This document shows, in pieces, positions 51,387 through 60,237 of a stretch of DNA of 64,000 bases (its first letter is position 1; every line of letters starts with the position of its first letter). Below the pieces are notes generated by a model. It did not search any database. It saw nothing but the letters and a program-made list of their open reading frames with translations, and was not told where the DNA came from. Position numbers and translations under genes: made by a program. This stretch comes from Thermomonas aquatica (GTDB lineage: Bacteria; Pseudomonadota; Gammaproteobacteria; Xanthomonadales; Xanthomonadaceae). Location of the stretch: assembly GCF_006337105.1 (NCBI RefSeq), contig NZ_CP040871.1:1178001-1242000 (forward strand), in the 5' to 3' direction.

Positions 51387-53539
51387 TTCGCCTTGGGGTT
51401 GTAGATCGGATCCAGTGCGCGGAAGCGGCGGCCGTATTCGTCGGTCAGTTCGCGTGCTTCCATCGGGTTGCGGACCACGGTGGGGGTGATCAGCACGACT
51501 AGTTCGTCGCGTTCCTTGCTGGTGCCCTGCTGGCCGAACAAGCCGCCGAGGATCGGGATCCGGCTCAGGCCGGGGATGCCGGACGAGGTCTTGCTGGCGC
51601 TGTCGGTGATCAGGCCGGCAAGCATGATGGTTTCGCCGCTGGGCACCACCGCGCTGGTCCGGACCTTGTTGGTGTCGATGCGCACATTGCCATTGCCATC
51701 GGCGACACCGGTCGGCTTGCTCACCTCCTGCACGATGTCGAGGAACACCATGCCATCGCGGGTGATGCGCGGGCGCACCTTGAGGATGATGCCGGTTTCC
51801 AAGTACTGCACCGAGCTGTAGGTGTTGTCGCCGCCGTTGTTGGGGTTGATGCTCACCGAATTGATCGGGATGCGGCTGCCCACGTTGAGGCTGGCTTCCT
51901 TGTTGTTCTGGGTGAACACGGAAGGAGAGGACATCACCCGCAGGTCGGTGACGTTGTCCAATGCCTGCACGATCGCCGCGGCATTGCGTCCCAGGAAAGT
52001 CCAGGTGAGGACATTGCCGAAGTTGGTTCCATCGGAACCGGTGTACGGCGAGACGCTGCTGGAATAGGAACCCCAGCTGTTGCGACCGGTCGGGTACGGC
52101 AGGCCGGCATCATCCGAGACCGCGTTGTCGAAGAACCAGCTGACCCCGTATTGCAACGCCCCCTTAAGCGCCACGTTGATCACCTGCGCTTCGATATGCA
52201 CCTGCGAGGGCATCACGTCGATGCGCTCGATGACTTCGCGGATCGATTTCCATGCTGCGGGCGTGGCACGCACCAGCAACGAATTGGTGTCCTCCAATGC
52301 GGATACGCCGACCTCGACGCCGTCCACGCGCAGGTTGACCCGTCCGTTCCCGCTGCGAGTGCTCGGCAGGGCCGCACCTTCGCCGTTGCCGGAGCCGACC
52401 GCCGCGGAGGACGTGCTGTTCTTGTCGTCCACGCCGCTGTCGCGGATCTCGGTGGACTCCAGCCCGGGCATCAGCGAGGGCTGATCCTGGCCGGAGGACT
52501 GCGCATTGCCGCTGCCGAATACCTCGGCCAGGCGGTCGGCCAAGTCGCGCGCCTTGATGTACTTCAATTCGTAGGAGAACAGCCGGCCGTCGCCGCTGCC
52601 GCCTTCGATGCGGTCGATCCACTGCCGGATATCGTCCAGGTAGTTCGGCTGGCTGGTGATCACCATCACCGCGTTGGCGCTGTCCAGCGGCATGAAGCGG
52701 AACATGCCGGAGACCGGGGTCTTGCTGGCCTCGCCGAACACCCGCTCCAGGTCCTGCACCACCTGGCTGGCGCGCCCGGACTGCAGCGGGAACACGCCGA
52801 CCGACATGCTGGCCATCCAGTCGACGTCGAACACCTGGATGGTGCGCAGGTAGTTCTCCAGTTCGGCGCGGGTGCCGGCCACGGTGATCAGGTTGCGCGC
52901 ACCGTCGACGCTGACGATCGAGCCCTGCTTCGCGTACGGCTTGAGGATCTTCTCCATCTCCGCGGCGGACACGTAGCGCAACGGCACCACCCGCGACTCG
53001 AAGCCGCGCGCCAGCGCCGGCGAACCGGTGCGCGGCACCACGCCGCTGGTCAGCGCCTGGTCGGCGGTGACGATGTTGTAGCGGCCGTCGCTGTAGACCA
53101 TGCGCGCGTTGTTCTGCGCCAGCACGCCTTCCAGCAGGTTGAGCGCCCCCGCGGAACCCACCGGCTTCTGGGTGGCGATGGTCACCGTGCCCTGCACCCC
53201 CGGCGCGATGCTGTAGCTCTGGCCGAGCATGTCGCCGAGGATCGCCTTGACCACCGCCTGCAGCGACTCGCCCTCGAAATTGAAGCTGGCCTGGCCGGTG
53301 CTGGCCAGCGACGGCGGCGGCGCGCTGGCCGCGGCCTGGTTGATCGGCGCGCTCGCGCCACGGCGGATCACCGGCTGCGGGCCGGCATTGCCCATGGTTT
53401 CGGGCAGGGCATCGGTGCGGATGCCGCCGGCCTGGGTGCCCGGCAAGTGCTCGGCGCGCTGCATCTGCGGCGAGGGCAAGCTCGAACACGCGGCCAGCAG
53501 GCCCAGCACGACGGTGGCAAGGAAGGGACGGACGTTCAT
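51383..53539 (-). CDS. gspD: Type II secretion outer-membrane secretin GspD (XpsD)
   Basis: The 718-residue lipoprotein (signal ending LLAACSS) forms the outer-membrane channel of type II secretion. N-domains follow, with SFNFEGESLQAVVKAILGDML in N0 and RYVSAAEMEKILKPYAKQGS in N1. A serine/glycine-rich insert lies at about 405-450. The secretin core includes VPSGETIMLAGLI and IPGLSRIPILGGLFG. The ATG at 53539 is chosen for its lipoprotein signal. It is last of the secretion genes, as in Xanthomonas xps. Confidence 0.93.
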   Translation of the reverse strand: MNVRPFLATVVLGLLAACSSLPSPQMQRAEHLPGTQAGGIRTDALPETMGNAGPQPVIRRGASAPINQAAASAPPPSLASTGQASFNFEGESLQAVVKAILGDMLGQSYSIAPGVQGTVTIATQKPVGSAGALNLLEGVLAQNNARMVYSDGRYNIVTADQALTSGVVPRTGSPALARGFESRVVPLRYVSAAEMEKILKPYAKQGSIVSVDGARNLITVAGTRAELENYLRTIQVFDVDWMASMSVGVFPLQSGRASQVVQDLERVFGEASKTPVSGMFRFMPLDSANAVMVITSQPNYLDDIRQWIDRIEGGSGDGRLFSYELKYIKARDLADRLAEVFGSGNAQSSGQDQPSLMPGLESTEIRDSGVDDKNSTSSAAVGSGNGEGAALPSTRSGNGRVNLRVDGVEVGVSALEDTNSLLVRATPAAWKSIREVIERIDVMPSQVHIEAQVINVALKGALQYGVSWFFDNAVSDDAGLPYPTGRNSWGSYSSSVSPYTGSDGTNFGNVLTWTFLGRNAAAIVQALDNVTDLRVMSSPSVFTQNNKEASLNVGSRIPINSVSINPNNGGDNTYSSVQYLETGIILKVRPRITRDGMVFLDIVQEVSKPTGVADGNGNVRIDTNKVRTSAVVPSGETIMLAGLITDSASKTSSGIPGLSRIPILGGLFGQQGTSKERDELVVLITPTVVRNPMEARELTDEYGRRFRALDPIYNPKAK

Positions 53540-53555
53540 TCGCGACAACTCCACG

Positions 53556-54308
53556 TCATGGCTTCGGCGGCTGCGTGCTGGATGCGGGCGCGCTGCTGCC
53601 GTTCTGGCCGGCGCGCAACTGCGCGCGCCGGGCTTCGATGCGTTTGCGGATCGCCTCGATCCGCGCTTCCTGGTCCTGCGGTTCCTCGGCCGCCGCCGGC
53701 CGTGCAGGCGGCGGCGGTGGCGATGCGGTGGCCACCGGCGGGGGCGGCGGCGGCACCGGCGTTGCGCCGCCGGGCGGCGCGCCGGCATCGCCGAAGGTGC
53801 GCAGGTCGAGTGCGCTTTGGCCGCCGGCGCCTTCGAAGATGGCGCGCCGCGGCTGCACTTCCACCAACCGCCAGCCGGCCGCGCCTTCCGGCGACTTGCC
53901 CACGTGCACGCGCTGCGCCTCGCCACCGCCGCTGGGTTGCAGCACGGCGAGCCGGACCTGCGGGCTGATCAGCACGCCGGTCAGGATGAAGTCGAGCGAC
54001 TGGCTCTGCGCGGCGCCATCGCCTTCCGGCGCGGTGGCCAGGAAGCTGCGCGGGCGCCGGTCCTGGGTGAACAGCGGGCGCGCCGCCGCCTCGGCGTATT
54101 GCGCGAGCGGGCCGATCCGGTCCGGCGTCGCCGGCCTGGGTTGCGGCAATGCGGCTTCGTCCGTCGCCGGCTTCGCCTCCGCGACCCGTCCGCCCATGCC
54201 CAGCAGCGCGGCGATCCACAGCAGCAGCGCCCAGCCGGCAGCGACCGCCAGCAACCAGGTCAATGGCCCGGCCTGGTCGAAACGTTGCAGCAACGAGCGC
54301 TCAGCCAC
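53556..54308 (-). CDS. gspN: Type II secretion protein GspN (XpsN-like), GTG start
   Basis: The 250-residue protein has a short cytoplasmic N-terminus, one membrane segment (about 18-38) and a periplasmic part with a GspC/PilP-like beta domain (LDFILTGVLISPQVRLAVLQ, about 95-165). A proline-rich stretch and a basic coiled C-terminus follow. XpsN of Xanthomonas contacts XpsD and the L-M complex and replaces GspC. The GTG at 54308 is preceded by GAGG and overlaps the gspM stop by eight bases. Identification rests on order and topology as much as sequence. Confidence 0.78.
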   Translation of the reverse strand: MAERSLLQRFDQAGPLTWLLAVAAGWALLLWIAALLGMGGRVAEAKPATDEAALPQPRPATPDRIGPLAQYAEAAARPLFTQDRRPRSFLATAPEGDGAAQSQSLDFILTGVLISPQVRLAVLQPSGGGEAQRVHVGKSPEGAAGWRLVEVQPRRAIFEGAGGQSALDLRTFGDAGAPPGGATPVPPPPPPVATASPPPPPARPAAAEEPQDQEARIEAIRKRIEARRAQLRAGQNGSSAPASSTQPPKP

Positions 54309-54921
54309 GCGGCACCTCGCCGGAGTTCGCCACCGGCGCCGGGCGCAGGTAGCCGTACAGGTCGAAGCTGACGTCCAGCCCGCCTTCCTGCGGCAGGTTG
54401 TTGCCGGGGATGGCGAAGTAGCGCTGCGCGGCGACGCTGACCACATCGACGAACAGGTACGGCCGCGCCGATTCCAGCGCATGCAGCACGCCCAGGGTTT
54501 CCGCGTTGCCGCAGCGCAGGCGCACCTGCACGGTGACGCGGCGGTAGCGGCCCGGCGGCGGCTCGCCGGTGAGCGGCGCGCGGTTGATGATCGCGCAGCC
54601 GCGGCTACCGGGGCTGACTTCTTCGACCACGCGCTCGAGTTGCTGGATCAGGGCCGCGGTGGCGAGTTCCGCGGTCGGCTCGGCCAGGAAACCGGAGGCG
54701 CTGCCGCGCGCATCGATTTCGGCCAGGCGCTGCTCGATCTGCGGGGCCTGCTGCAGCAGGGCGCGCACGCGCGCGTCGCGCTCCTGCAGTTCGGCGATGC
54801 GCGCATCGGCCTCGCGCAGCGGCTGGGTGAACACGGGATGCACCGCCAGCAGGTAGAACAGGCCCAGCGCCGCCAGCAGCAGCGCGAGCGCCAGCCAGCG
54901 ATCGCGGTCAGCGCGCGGCAT
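54301..54921 (-). CDS. gspM: Type II secretion protein GspM (XpsM)
   Basis: The 206-residue bitopic protein has one membrane segment (about 8-28), a coiled coil (EADARIAELQERDARVRALL) and a ferredoxin-like periplasmic domain with RYRRVTVQVRLRCGNAETL. It pairs with GspL at the inner membrane. The ATG at 54921 begins MPRADRDRWLALALLLAALG and overlaps gspL by 14 bases. The longer start at 54969 adds a proline/arginine stretch that is part of gspL's shadow. Confidence 0.82.
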   Translation of the reverse strand: MPRADRDRWLALALLLAALGLFYLLAVHPVFTQPLREADARIAELQERDARVRALLQQAPQIEQRLAEIDARGSASGFLAEPTAELATAALIQQLERVVEEVSPGSRGCAIINRAPLTGEPPPGRYRRVTVQVRLRCGNAETLGVLHALESARPYLFVDVVSVAAQRYFAIPGNNLPQEGGLDVSFDLYGYLRPAPVANSGEVPRG

Positions 54922-56059
54922 CGGCGGCCTCCTTGCCGGCGGCCTGCGCGTCCGCGTCGGCCGAGGCATCGTTCAATTGCGCGACCAGGGTGAAGCGGTC
55001 GCTGCGCGTGCGCGGATCCTGCTGCAGGGCTCCGCTCAATGCCGGCGCGCGCCACTGCTTGGCGCCCTCCAGCTTGCCGACCAGGGCCGCGGCCTGGTTG
55101 GACAATCCGATCACGGTCAGCTGCCCGCCTTCGATCGAGACCTTTTCCAGGTAGGTGCCGTCGGGCAGGCGGCGCGCGAGCTCGTCCATCACCTCGATCG
55201 CCGACGGCCGCGCATTGCGCTGCGCCTGCAGGTAGGCGCCGCCTTCGACCGCATCCACCAGCCGCTGCCGTTGCTGCGACACGCTGCGCGCCTGCGCGCT
55301 GCGCTTGGCCACGTCCGCCTGCAGCCGCGCGGCGGCGGCATGGCGGTTGTCCAGCACCTGCGACAGGCCGAGGGCGAGCGCGAGCAACGCCACCGCGGCC
55401 AGCGCGATGTTCCAGATCCGCCAAGGATTCGCGCGCTGCTGGCGTTGCGCCGTCGGCAACAGGTTGATGCCCAGCGGCTTGCCGTCGGCATCCGCCAGGT
55501 CGATGCCGGCCAGCCAGCCCGACAATGCGCCGAGCTGCGCGCTGGCCGCATCCGCGCGAACGCGCGGCACCACCACCAGCTCGGCCTGCAACTGGCCGTC
55601 GTCGCGCACGCCCAGCACGCGGCCGTCGTAGAGCACGTCGCCGATCGCGAACGGCGTCTGCCGCTCGATCTCGAAGGCGAGCACCTCGCGCAGGCGTTCG
55701 CGCGCGGCGGCGGGCAACAACAGGGTGCGGCGCAGCCCGCTGCTCGCGGGCAGCATCAGCCAGCGCGGCAGTTCGGCGGCGTGCCGGGTCAATACCCCGG
55801 CGAGCGGGTCGATGCCCTCGCCGCGCGCCGGAGGCACCGGCAGGTTGGCGATGTCCTGCACTCCGTTGCCGCCTTGCCGGCGCAACTGCAGGCCGTCGCC
55901 CTGCGCCTGCAGCAACAGGCGATCCGAGGATGCCGCCAGCGCCTGCCGCCAGCCCGCCGGCAGCCAGGCCGAAAGCCCCGCGCCCCACCACGCCAGGAAC
56001 CCGCGCAGGCCGCGGCCGGCGGACTCGAAGCGCGCCAACGGCGAGAGCGACGCGCTCAC
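54908..56059 (-). CDS. gspL: Type II secretion protein GspL (XpsL, PilN-like C-terminus), GTG start
   Basis: The 383-residue protein has a cytoplasmic actin-like domain that docks the ATPase GspE, a membrane segment at about 230-250, and a periplasmic PilN-like domain (VMDELARRLPDGTYLEKVSIEGG-type sequence at about 305-330). The GTG at 56059 is chosen because it overlaps the gspK stop as GTGA; an ATG at 56080 is the alternative. Similarity to PilM/PilN families suggests the fold. Confidence 0.83.
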   Translation of the reverse strand: MSASLSPLARFESAGRGLRGFLAWWGAGLSAWLPAGWRQALAASSDRLLLQAQGDGLQLRRQGGNGVQDIANLPVPPARGEGIDPLAGVLTRHAAELPRWLMLPASSGLRRTLLLPAAARERLREVLAFEIERQTPFAIGDVLYDGRVLGVRDDGQLQAELVVVPRVRADAASAQLGALSGWLAGIDLADADGKPLGINLLPTAQRQQRANPWRIWNIALAAVALLALALGLSQVLDNRHAAAARLQADVAKRSAQARSVSQQRQRLVDAVEGGAYLQAQRNARPSAIEVMDELARRLPDGTYLEKVSIEGGQLTVIGLSNQAAALVGKLEGAKQWRAPALSGALQQDPRTRSDRFTLVAQLNDASADADAQAAGKEAADAAR

Positions 56060-56880
56060 GGCGTCGCTCCGTCCTGCCAACGCAGCGGCGTGTATGCGGA
56101 ACCCGGCAAACCGTTACCCCCCAACCGCAGAATGACCGAAACATGTGCGCGGCGACCATCGGCGAGTCGGGCACGGCTGTCGATACTATACGTGCCGCTG
56201 CCGGCCAAGGGCACCGCGTCGGGATCGACCGGGCGCGGCCGATCCACCCCCATCGCCTGCAGCACGATGCCGTCGGCGCTGTTCGGATCGGGCATCGCGT
56301 TGCCGCTGAACACGGTCAGGTACGGCGCGGCCGATGCGAACAACGCCGGCCGCATGCCCATGACCTGTTCCAGCTCGGCGACCGTCTCGAACGGCGCGTC
56401 CTTCGCTCCCCAGGCCAGGCCCGCCGCCGCATAGTCGTCGTCTTCCGCGCCGCCGGCGGGCTGGGTCAGGCTGTCCTGGTCGCGCCAGTCCATGATCGCG
56501 CCGGCCAGGCGGTTGGCGAGGTCGCGCTTTTCGCCGAGGGCGACGAAAAACCCGAGCAACAGGTCGTGGCTGGCGGCATTGAGGTCGATCTTGCCGGCCT
56601 CGTCGCGCACCGACACCACGACCTGCGCCGCGTCGAACGGGAAGCGGTAGTCGCGGCCATCCGCCGCCCAGCGCCGCGCCGGATCCGGATCGAGCATGCG
56701 CGCCGCCGCATACTCCACCCCGGCACGCGCGGCTTCGCGCGCCGCGATGCCGCGCGCCAGCCCGTTGCCTTGCATGGATTCGATCCGCGCCGCCACCGCA
56801 TAACCGGCGACCAGCCCGCTCAGCAGCAGGATCAGCCACATCACCAGCAACAAGGCGGCGCCGCGCGGGATCCGGCTCAT
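56056..56880 (-). CDS. gspK: Type II secretion minor pseudopilin GspK (XpsK)
   Basis: The 274-residue pseudopilin has a short leader (MSRIPRG) and a hydrophobic helix AALLLVMWLILLLSG that lacks the usual glutamate at mature position 5, a mark of GspK. A large alpha domain includes KIDLNAASHDLLLGFFVALG. It caps the pseudopilus tip with GspI and GspJ. The ATG at 56880 overlaps the gspJ stop as ATGA. Confidence 0.88.
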   Translation of the reverse strand: MSRIPRGAALLLVMWLILLLSGLVAGYAVAARIESMQGNGLARGIAAREAARAGVEYAAARMLDPDPARRWAADGRDYRFPFDAAQVVVSVRDEAGKIDLNAASHDLLLGFFVALGEKRDLANRLAGAIMDWRDQDSLTQPAGGAEDDDYAAAGLAWGAKDAPFETVAELEQVMGMRPALFASAAPYLTVFSGNAMPDPNSADGIVLQAMGVDRPRPVDPDAVPLAGSGTYSIDSRARLADGRRAHVSVILRLGGNGLPGSAYTPLRWQDGATP

Positions 56881-57587
56881 TTCGCGTCCTCGGGCGCCAC
56901 GCCGTAACTCGACGACTGCGGCAGGGCGACCACCATGTCCGGCCACGCGCCCTGCGCATCGGCGATCCGCACCCGCACCTGCGACGGCAAGGCGTCCGGG
57001 TGCTCCCATTCGTACAGCCACGGCGCCGGCCGGCCGTCCTTGCCGGGCCCGCGATAGGCGAACGCGACGCTGCGCAAGCCGTCGGCCAGCGGTTCCGGCG
57101 GGCGCGCATCGCCGCCCTGGACGGTCTGGCCGGCCAGCACCATGCGGAAATCGACCAGCAGGGCCAGGCCATCGCCATCGCGCCGCACGCGCAAGGCATG
57201 CAGGTGCGGGCCGCCGCGGCCGAGGTAATCCGGCAGGTCGGCGACGAAGCGCATGTCCTGCGCCTCGCCGCCGAAGCGCCGCGAGGCGCCGGTGCCCGGA
57301 TCGAGCTCGAACACCATGCCCTGGGCGCTGCCGATCCGCCGGCGCAGGAATTCGGAGACCGCGCGCATGCGTTCGTTGCGCGCCGCGATCGCCTCGCCGC
57401 GCTGCGCGGTGGCGCCGGCCGCGCGCACCGTCGCGAACCCGAGCGCCAGGCCGGCGGCGAGCAGCATCGTCGCCAGCAGGACTTCGATCAGGGTGAAGCC
57501 GGCCGCCCTGGTGGCGCCACGGCACGAGCGGCCGGAGCCGCCAGGGCTGCAGCCTGGGGCCGGATGGAAGCCGGCTGCGCGGGTCAT
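56877..57587 (-). CDS. gspJ: Type II secretion minor pseudopilin GspJ (XpsJ) with an unusually long leader
   Basis: The 236-residue protein has the prepilin motif G-FTLIEVLLATMLLAAG. The only in-frame start (ATG at 57587, ATGA overlap with gspI) places this motif after about 31 residues rather than the usual 5-15. The leader begins TRAAGF and repeats TRAAGF at the cleavage site, with a glycine/serine/cysteine stretch between. This suggests an internal duplication or a small insertion. The rest (LDPGTGASRRFGGE, then RVRIADAQGAWPD) is ordinary GspJ. Confidence 0.85.
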   Translation of the reverse strand: MTRAAGFHPAPGCSPGGSGRSCRGATRAAGFTLIEVLLATMLLAAGLALGFATVRAAGATAQRGEAIAARNERMRAVSEFLRRRIGSAQGMVFELDPGTGASRRFGGEAQDMRFVADLPDYLGRGGPHLHALRVRRDGDGLALLVDFRMVLAGQTVQGGDARPPEPLADGLRSVAFAYRGPGKDGRPAPWLYEWEHPDALPSQVRVRIADAQGAWPDMVVALPQSSSYGVAPEDAK

Positions 57588-58018
57588 GGCGGCCCCTGCC
57601 CTTCCGCCTGCGGCAACGCCAGCCGCAACGAGGACACCTGCACGCGCTCGGCCGGCCCGCCCTCGCCCCATTCGACCTGCAACTGCAGGCGCAGCAGGCG
57701 CGCCGCGTTCGGATCGATGCGCGGCGGTCCACGGCTCGGCGCCGGATCGTTCCAAGGCGCGACATCCAGCCGCCAGCGATAACGGCCCTGCTCCAATTCG
57801 CCTTCGCTGGCGCCCGGCTGCGGCAGTTCGCCGAACTCGGCGAGCAGCGACTGCGCATGCAGCGCCGCGCGCCCCGCATCGCCCGCCTGCCGCACCTGCC
57901 GCGTGGCGCCGGACAGGGTGCCGAGCAGCAGGGTCAGGCCCAGCGCGAGGATCGCGAAGGCGACGACGATCTCGATCAGGGTGAAGCCCGCCTGCGGATG
58001 GCGCCGGATCGCGTTCAT
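57584..58018 (-). CDS. gspI: Type II secretion minor pseudopilin GspI (XpsI)
   Basis: The 144-residue pseudopilin has leader MNAIRRHPQAG followed by FTLIEIVVAFAILALGLTLL, with Glu5 present. The short C-terminal domain has tryptophans near YRWRLDVAPW and a VEWGEGG strand. It nucleates the tip complex with GspJ and GspK. Four-base overlaps join it to gspH and gspJ. Confidence 0.9.
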   Translation of the reverse strand: MNAIRRHPQAGFTLIEIVVAFAILALGLTLLLGTLSGATRQVRQAGDAGRAALHAQSLLAEFGELPQPGASEGELEQGRYRWRLDVAPWNDPAPSRGPPRIDPNAARLLRLQLQVEWGEGGPAERVQVSSLRLALPQAEGQGPP

Positions 58019-58482
58019 CGCGGCGCCTGCACGCGCGACACGCGCACTTCGCCGGTCAGCCAGCCCACGTCCACGTCCCAGCCGCCGCCATTGGCGAGCA
58101 TGCGCACGCGGCCGCCGGTGGCCGCGCCGTCGGGGAAGAAGCGCACCGCGCCCTTGCCGCCATCGACCAGCCCGCCCTCGAATTGCGATGCGCGGGCGCC
58201 GGTGAACACGATCTCGCCGCCATCCGGCAGGTCGCCGCTGCGGCCCTTCGCGCCCTGCCAGCGCCGCGCCTGCGGGTCGATCAGCACGTCCTGCGGCTGC
58301 CCGCTGCTGATCGCCACCGCGCGCGCGAAACGCATCTGCGCGGCGACGTCCTTCGCCCCGGCATGCAGCTTCATGCCCTGCATGCCGCCGCTCATCGCGG
58401 CCACGGCCAGCAGGCTGGCGACGCCGATCAACGCCATCACCAGCAGCAATTCCATCAGCGAGAAGCCGCGTGGTCGCATCAT
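58015..58482 (-). CDS. gspH: Type II secretion minor pseudopilin GspH (XpsH)
   Basis: The 155-residue pseudopilin has a very short leader MMRPRG before FSLMELLLVMALIGVASLLA. A GspH-like beta domain (FARAVAISSGQPQDVLIDPQARRW) follows, then a C-terminal strand WDVDVGWLTGEVRVSRV. It joins the pseudopilus beneath the tip. Its ATG lies 39 bases after gspG; its stop overlaps gspI. Confidence 0.88.
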   Translation of the reverse strand: MMRPRGFSLMELLLVMALIGVASLLAVAAMSGGMQGMKLHAGAKDVAAQMRFARAVAISSGQPQDVLIDPQARRWQGAKGRSGDLPDGGEIVFTGARASQFEGGLVDGGKGAVRFFPDGAATGGRVRMLANGGGWDVDVGWLTGEVRVSRVQAPR

Positions 58483-58521
58483 CGGAGTCCGGCTGCCACG
58501 CGCACGCGCACGTCCCGTCGC

Positions 58522-58944
58522 TTATTCGTACTTGATGTCGGCGTTCACGCTGTCGCCGCCGGCCTGTCCGTCCGCACCCAGGCTGGCCAGGTCGAAAGGC
58601 TTGCCCTCGCCCGGCATCGCGTAGGTATAGGGATGGTTCCACGGATCCTTCAGTTCGCTTTGCTTGGCATACGGGCCCAGCCAGCCCGTCGCCGAACTCT
58701 TGACCAGGTCGTCCAGCGAACCCGGCAGCGAACCGGTGTCCTGCTGGAATTGCCCCACCTTCTCCGCAAGCGTCTGCACCTGCGCCTTGGCCAGGTTGAC
58801 CTTGGCGCGGTCGCCACCGCCGAGGATGCGGGTGGCCGCGAACGCGACGATGCCGCCGATCAACACCACCACCAGGATGATCTCGATCAGCGAGAAGCCG
58901 CCTTGCGACGCATGCGGGACGGGACGGAATTGGCGATTGCGCAT
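58522..58944 (-). CDS. gspG: Type II secretion major pseudopilin GspG (XpsG)
   Basis: The 140-residue protein has a 16-residue leader ending QGG, then FSLIEIILVVVLIGGIVAFA. The conserved globular part includes TGSLPGSLDDLV, GWLGPYAK, and a late DPWNHPYTY and GADGQAGGDSVNADI calcium-binding-type loop. It forms the pseudopilus shaft. A 71-base gap after gspF is the largest in the operon and may hold an extra promoter or RNA signal, though none is obvious. Confidence 0.95.
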   Translation of the reverse strand: MRNRQFRPVPHASQGGFSLIEIILVVVLIGGIVAFAATRILGGGDRAKVNLAKAQVQTLAEKVGQFQQDTGSLPGSLDDLVKSSATGWLGPYAKQSELKDPWNHPYTYAMPGEGKPFDLASLGADGQAGGDSVNADIKYE

Positions 58945-59015
58945 GAACGGGTTCCGCTGGGAATGTGGGAAGTTGGATGGATCGATTGTCGCCGAGTTCC
59001 GCGGCGTGCGCCTGT

Positions 59016-60233
59016 TCAGCCGATCACGCTGGTCAGGTCGTAGATCGGCGACAGCACCGCCAGGATCACCATGCCGACCACGGTCGCCAGCACCAGGGTC
59101 ACCGCCGGCACCAGCGCGGCCAGCAGGCGGTCCATCGCGATCGAGGTTTCCTGCTCGAAGGTGTCCGCGGTCTTCAGCAGCATCGCGTCCAGCGCGCCGG
59201 ATTCCTCGCCGACCTGGATCATCTGCAGGGCCAGGCGCGGGAAGCGCTTGCCCTTGCCCAGCGCGGCGGACAGGCCGATGCCGTTCTTGACCTCGTCGGC
59301 GGCCGCGTCCACGTCGTTCGCCAGCACCCGGTTGTCCAGCACGTTGCGGGCGATCCCGAGCGCGGACAGCAACGGCACGCCGTTGCGCAGCAGGGTGCCC
59401 AGGGTGCGCGCCAGCCGCGCGGTATCGAGCTTGGCGGCGAGCGGCCCGGCCAGCTTGTTGCGCAACAGCCAGCCATCGAACTTCAGCATGAAGACGGGAT
59501 CGCGGCGCTTGCGGTCCAGCCACAGCAGCGCCAGCACCGGGACCGCCAGCAGCAGCAGCCACCAGTCGCGCACGAACACGCCCAGCCCCAGCACCAGCTG
59601 CGAGAACCACGGCAGGTCGGCATCCAGGCTGTCGTACATCGCCGAGAACTGCGGCACCACGTAGCCGAGCAGGAACAGCAGCGACAGCCCGACCATCGCC
59701 AGCAGGATCGCCGGATACACCAGCGCATTGATGACGCGGGCGCGCAGCGCGCGCGAACGTTCCAGGTAGTCGGCCAGGCGCTGCAGGGTGTCGTGCAGGC
59801 TGCCGCCCGCCTCGCCGGCGCGCACCATGTTCACGAACAGCCGGCTGAACGCGCCGTGCTGGCGATCCAGCGCGGCCGACAGCGAGGCGCCGCCGCGCAC
59901 CGCGTCGCGGATGTCGGAGATCGTGCGTTTGGCGGCCTCGTCTTCCGGCAGTTCCAGCAGGATGCTCAAGGCGCGATCCAGCGGCTGCCCGGCGCCGAGC
60001 AGGGTCGCCAGCTGCTGGGTGAACTGCACCAGCCGCTCGCCTGCGAAGGGCTTGGGCTTGAACAGCGCGCGCCAGGCGGACTCGCCGCCCGCCTCCGAGG
60101 CGAGCTTCGCCTCCACCGGCAGGTGGCCCTGCTCCTGCAGGCGCGCGGCCACGTCGGCGCCGCTGGCGGCCTCCATCTGCCCGTCCAGCAATTCGCCGCG
60201 CGCGTTCAACGCCTTGTAGCGATACAGCGCCAT
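59016..60233 (-). CDS. gspF: Type II secretion inner-membrane platform GspF (XpsF)
   Basis: The 405-residue protein has two T2SSF domains (about 70-190 and 270-395) and three hydrophobic segments. Landmarks are FTQQLATLLGAGQPLDRAL in repeat one and RTLGTLLRNGVPLLSAL in repeat two. It is the paralogue of PilC at 5.5 kb and couples GspE to pseudopilus assembly. It begins four bases after the gspE stop. Confidence 0.95.
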   Translation of the reverse strand: MALYRYKALNARGELLDGQMEAASGADVAARLQEQGHLPVEAKLASEAGGESAWRALFKPKPFAGERLVQFTQQLATLLGAGQPLDRALSILLELPEDEAAKRTISDIRDAVRGGASLSAALDRQHGAFSRLFVNMVRAGEAGGSLHDTLQRLADYLERSRALRARVINALVYPAILLAMVGLSLLFLLGYVVPQFSAMYDSLDADLPWFSQLVLGLGVFVRDWWLLLLAVPVLALLWLDRKRRDPVFMLKFDGWLLRNKLAGPLAAKLDTARLARTLGTLLRNGVPLLSALGIARNVLDNRVLANDVDAAADEVKNGIGLSAALGKGKRFPRLALQMIQVGEESGALDAMLLKTADTFEQETSIAMDRLLAALVPAVTLVLATVVGMVILAVLSPIYDLTSVIG

Positions 60234-60237
60234 CGGC

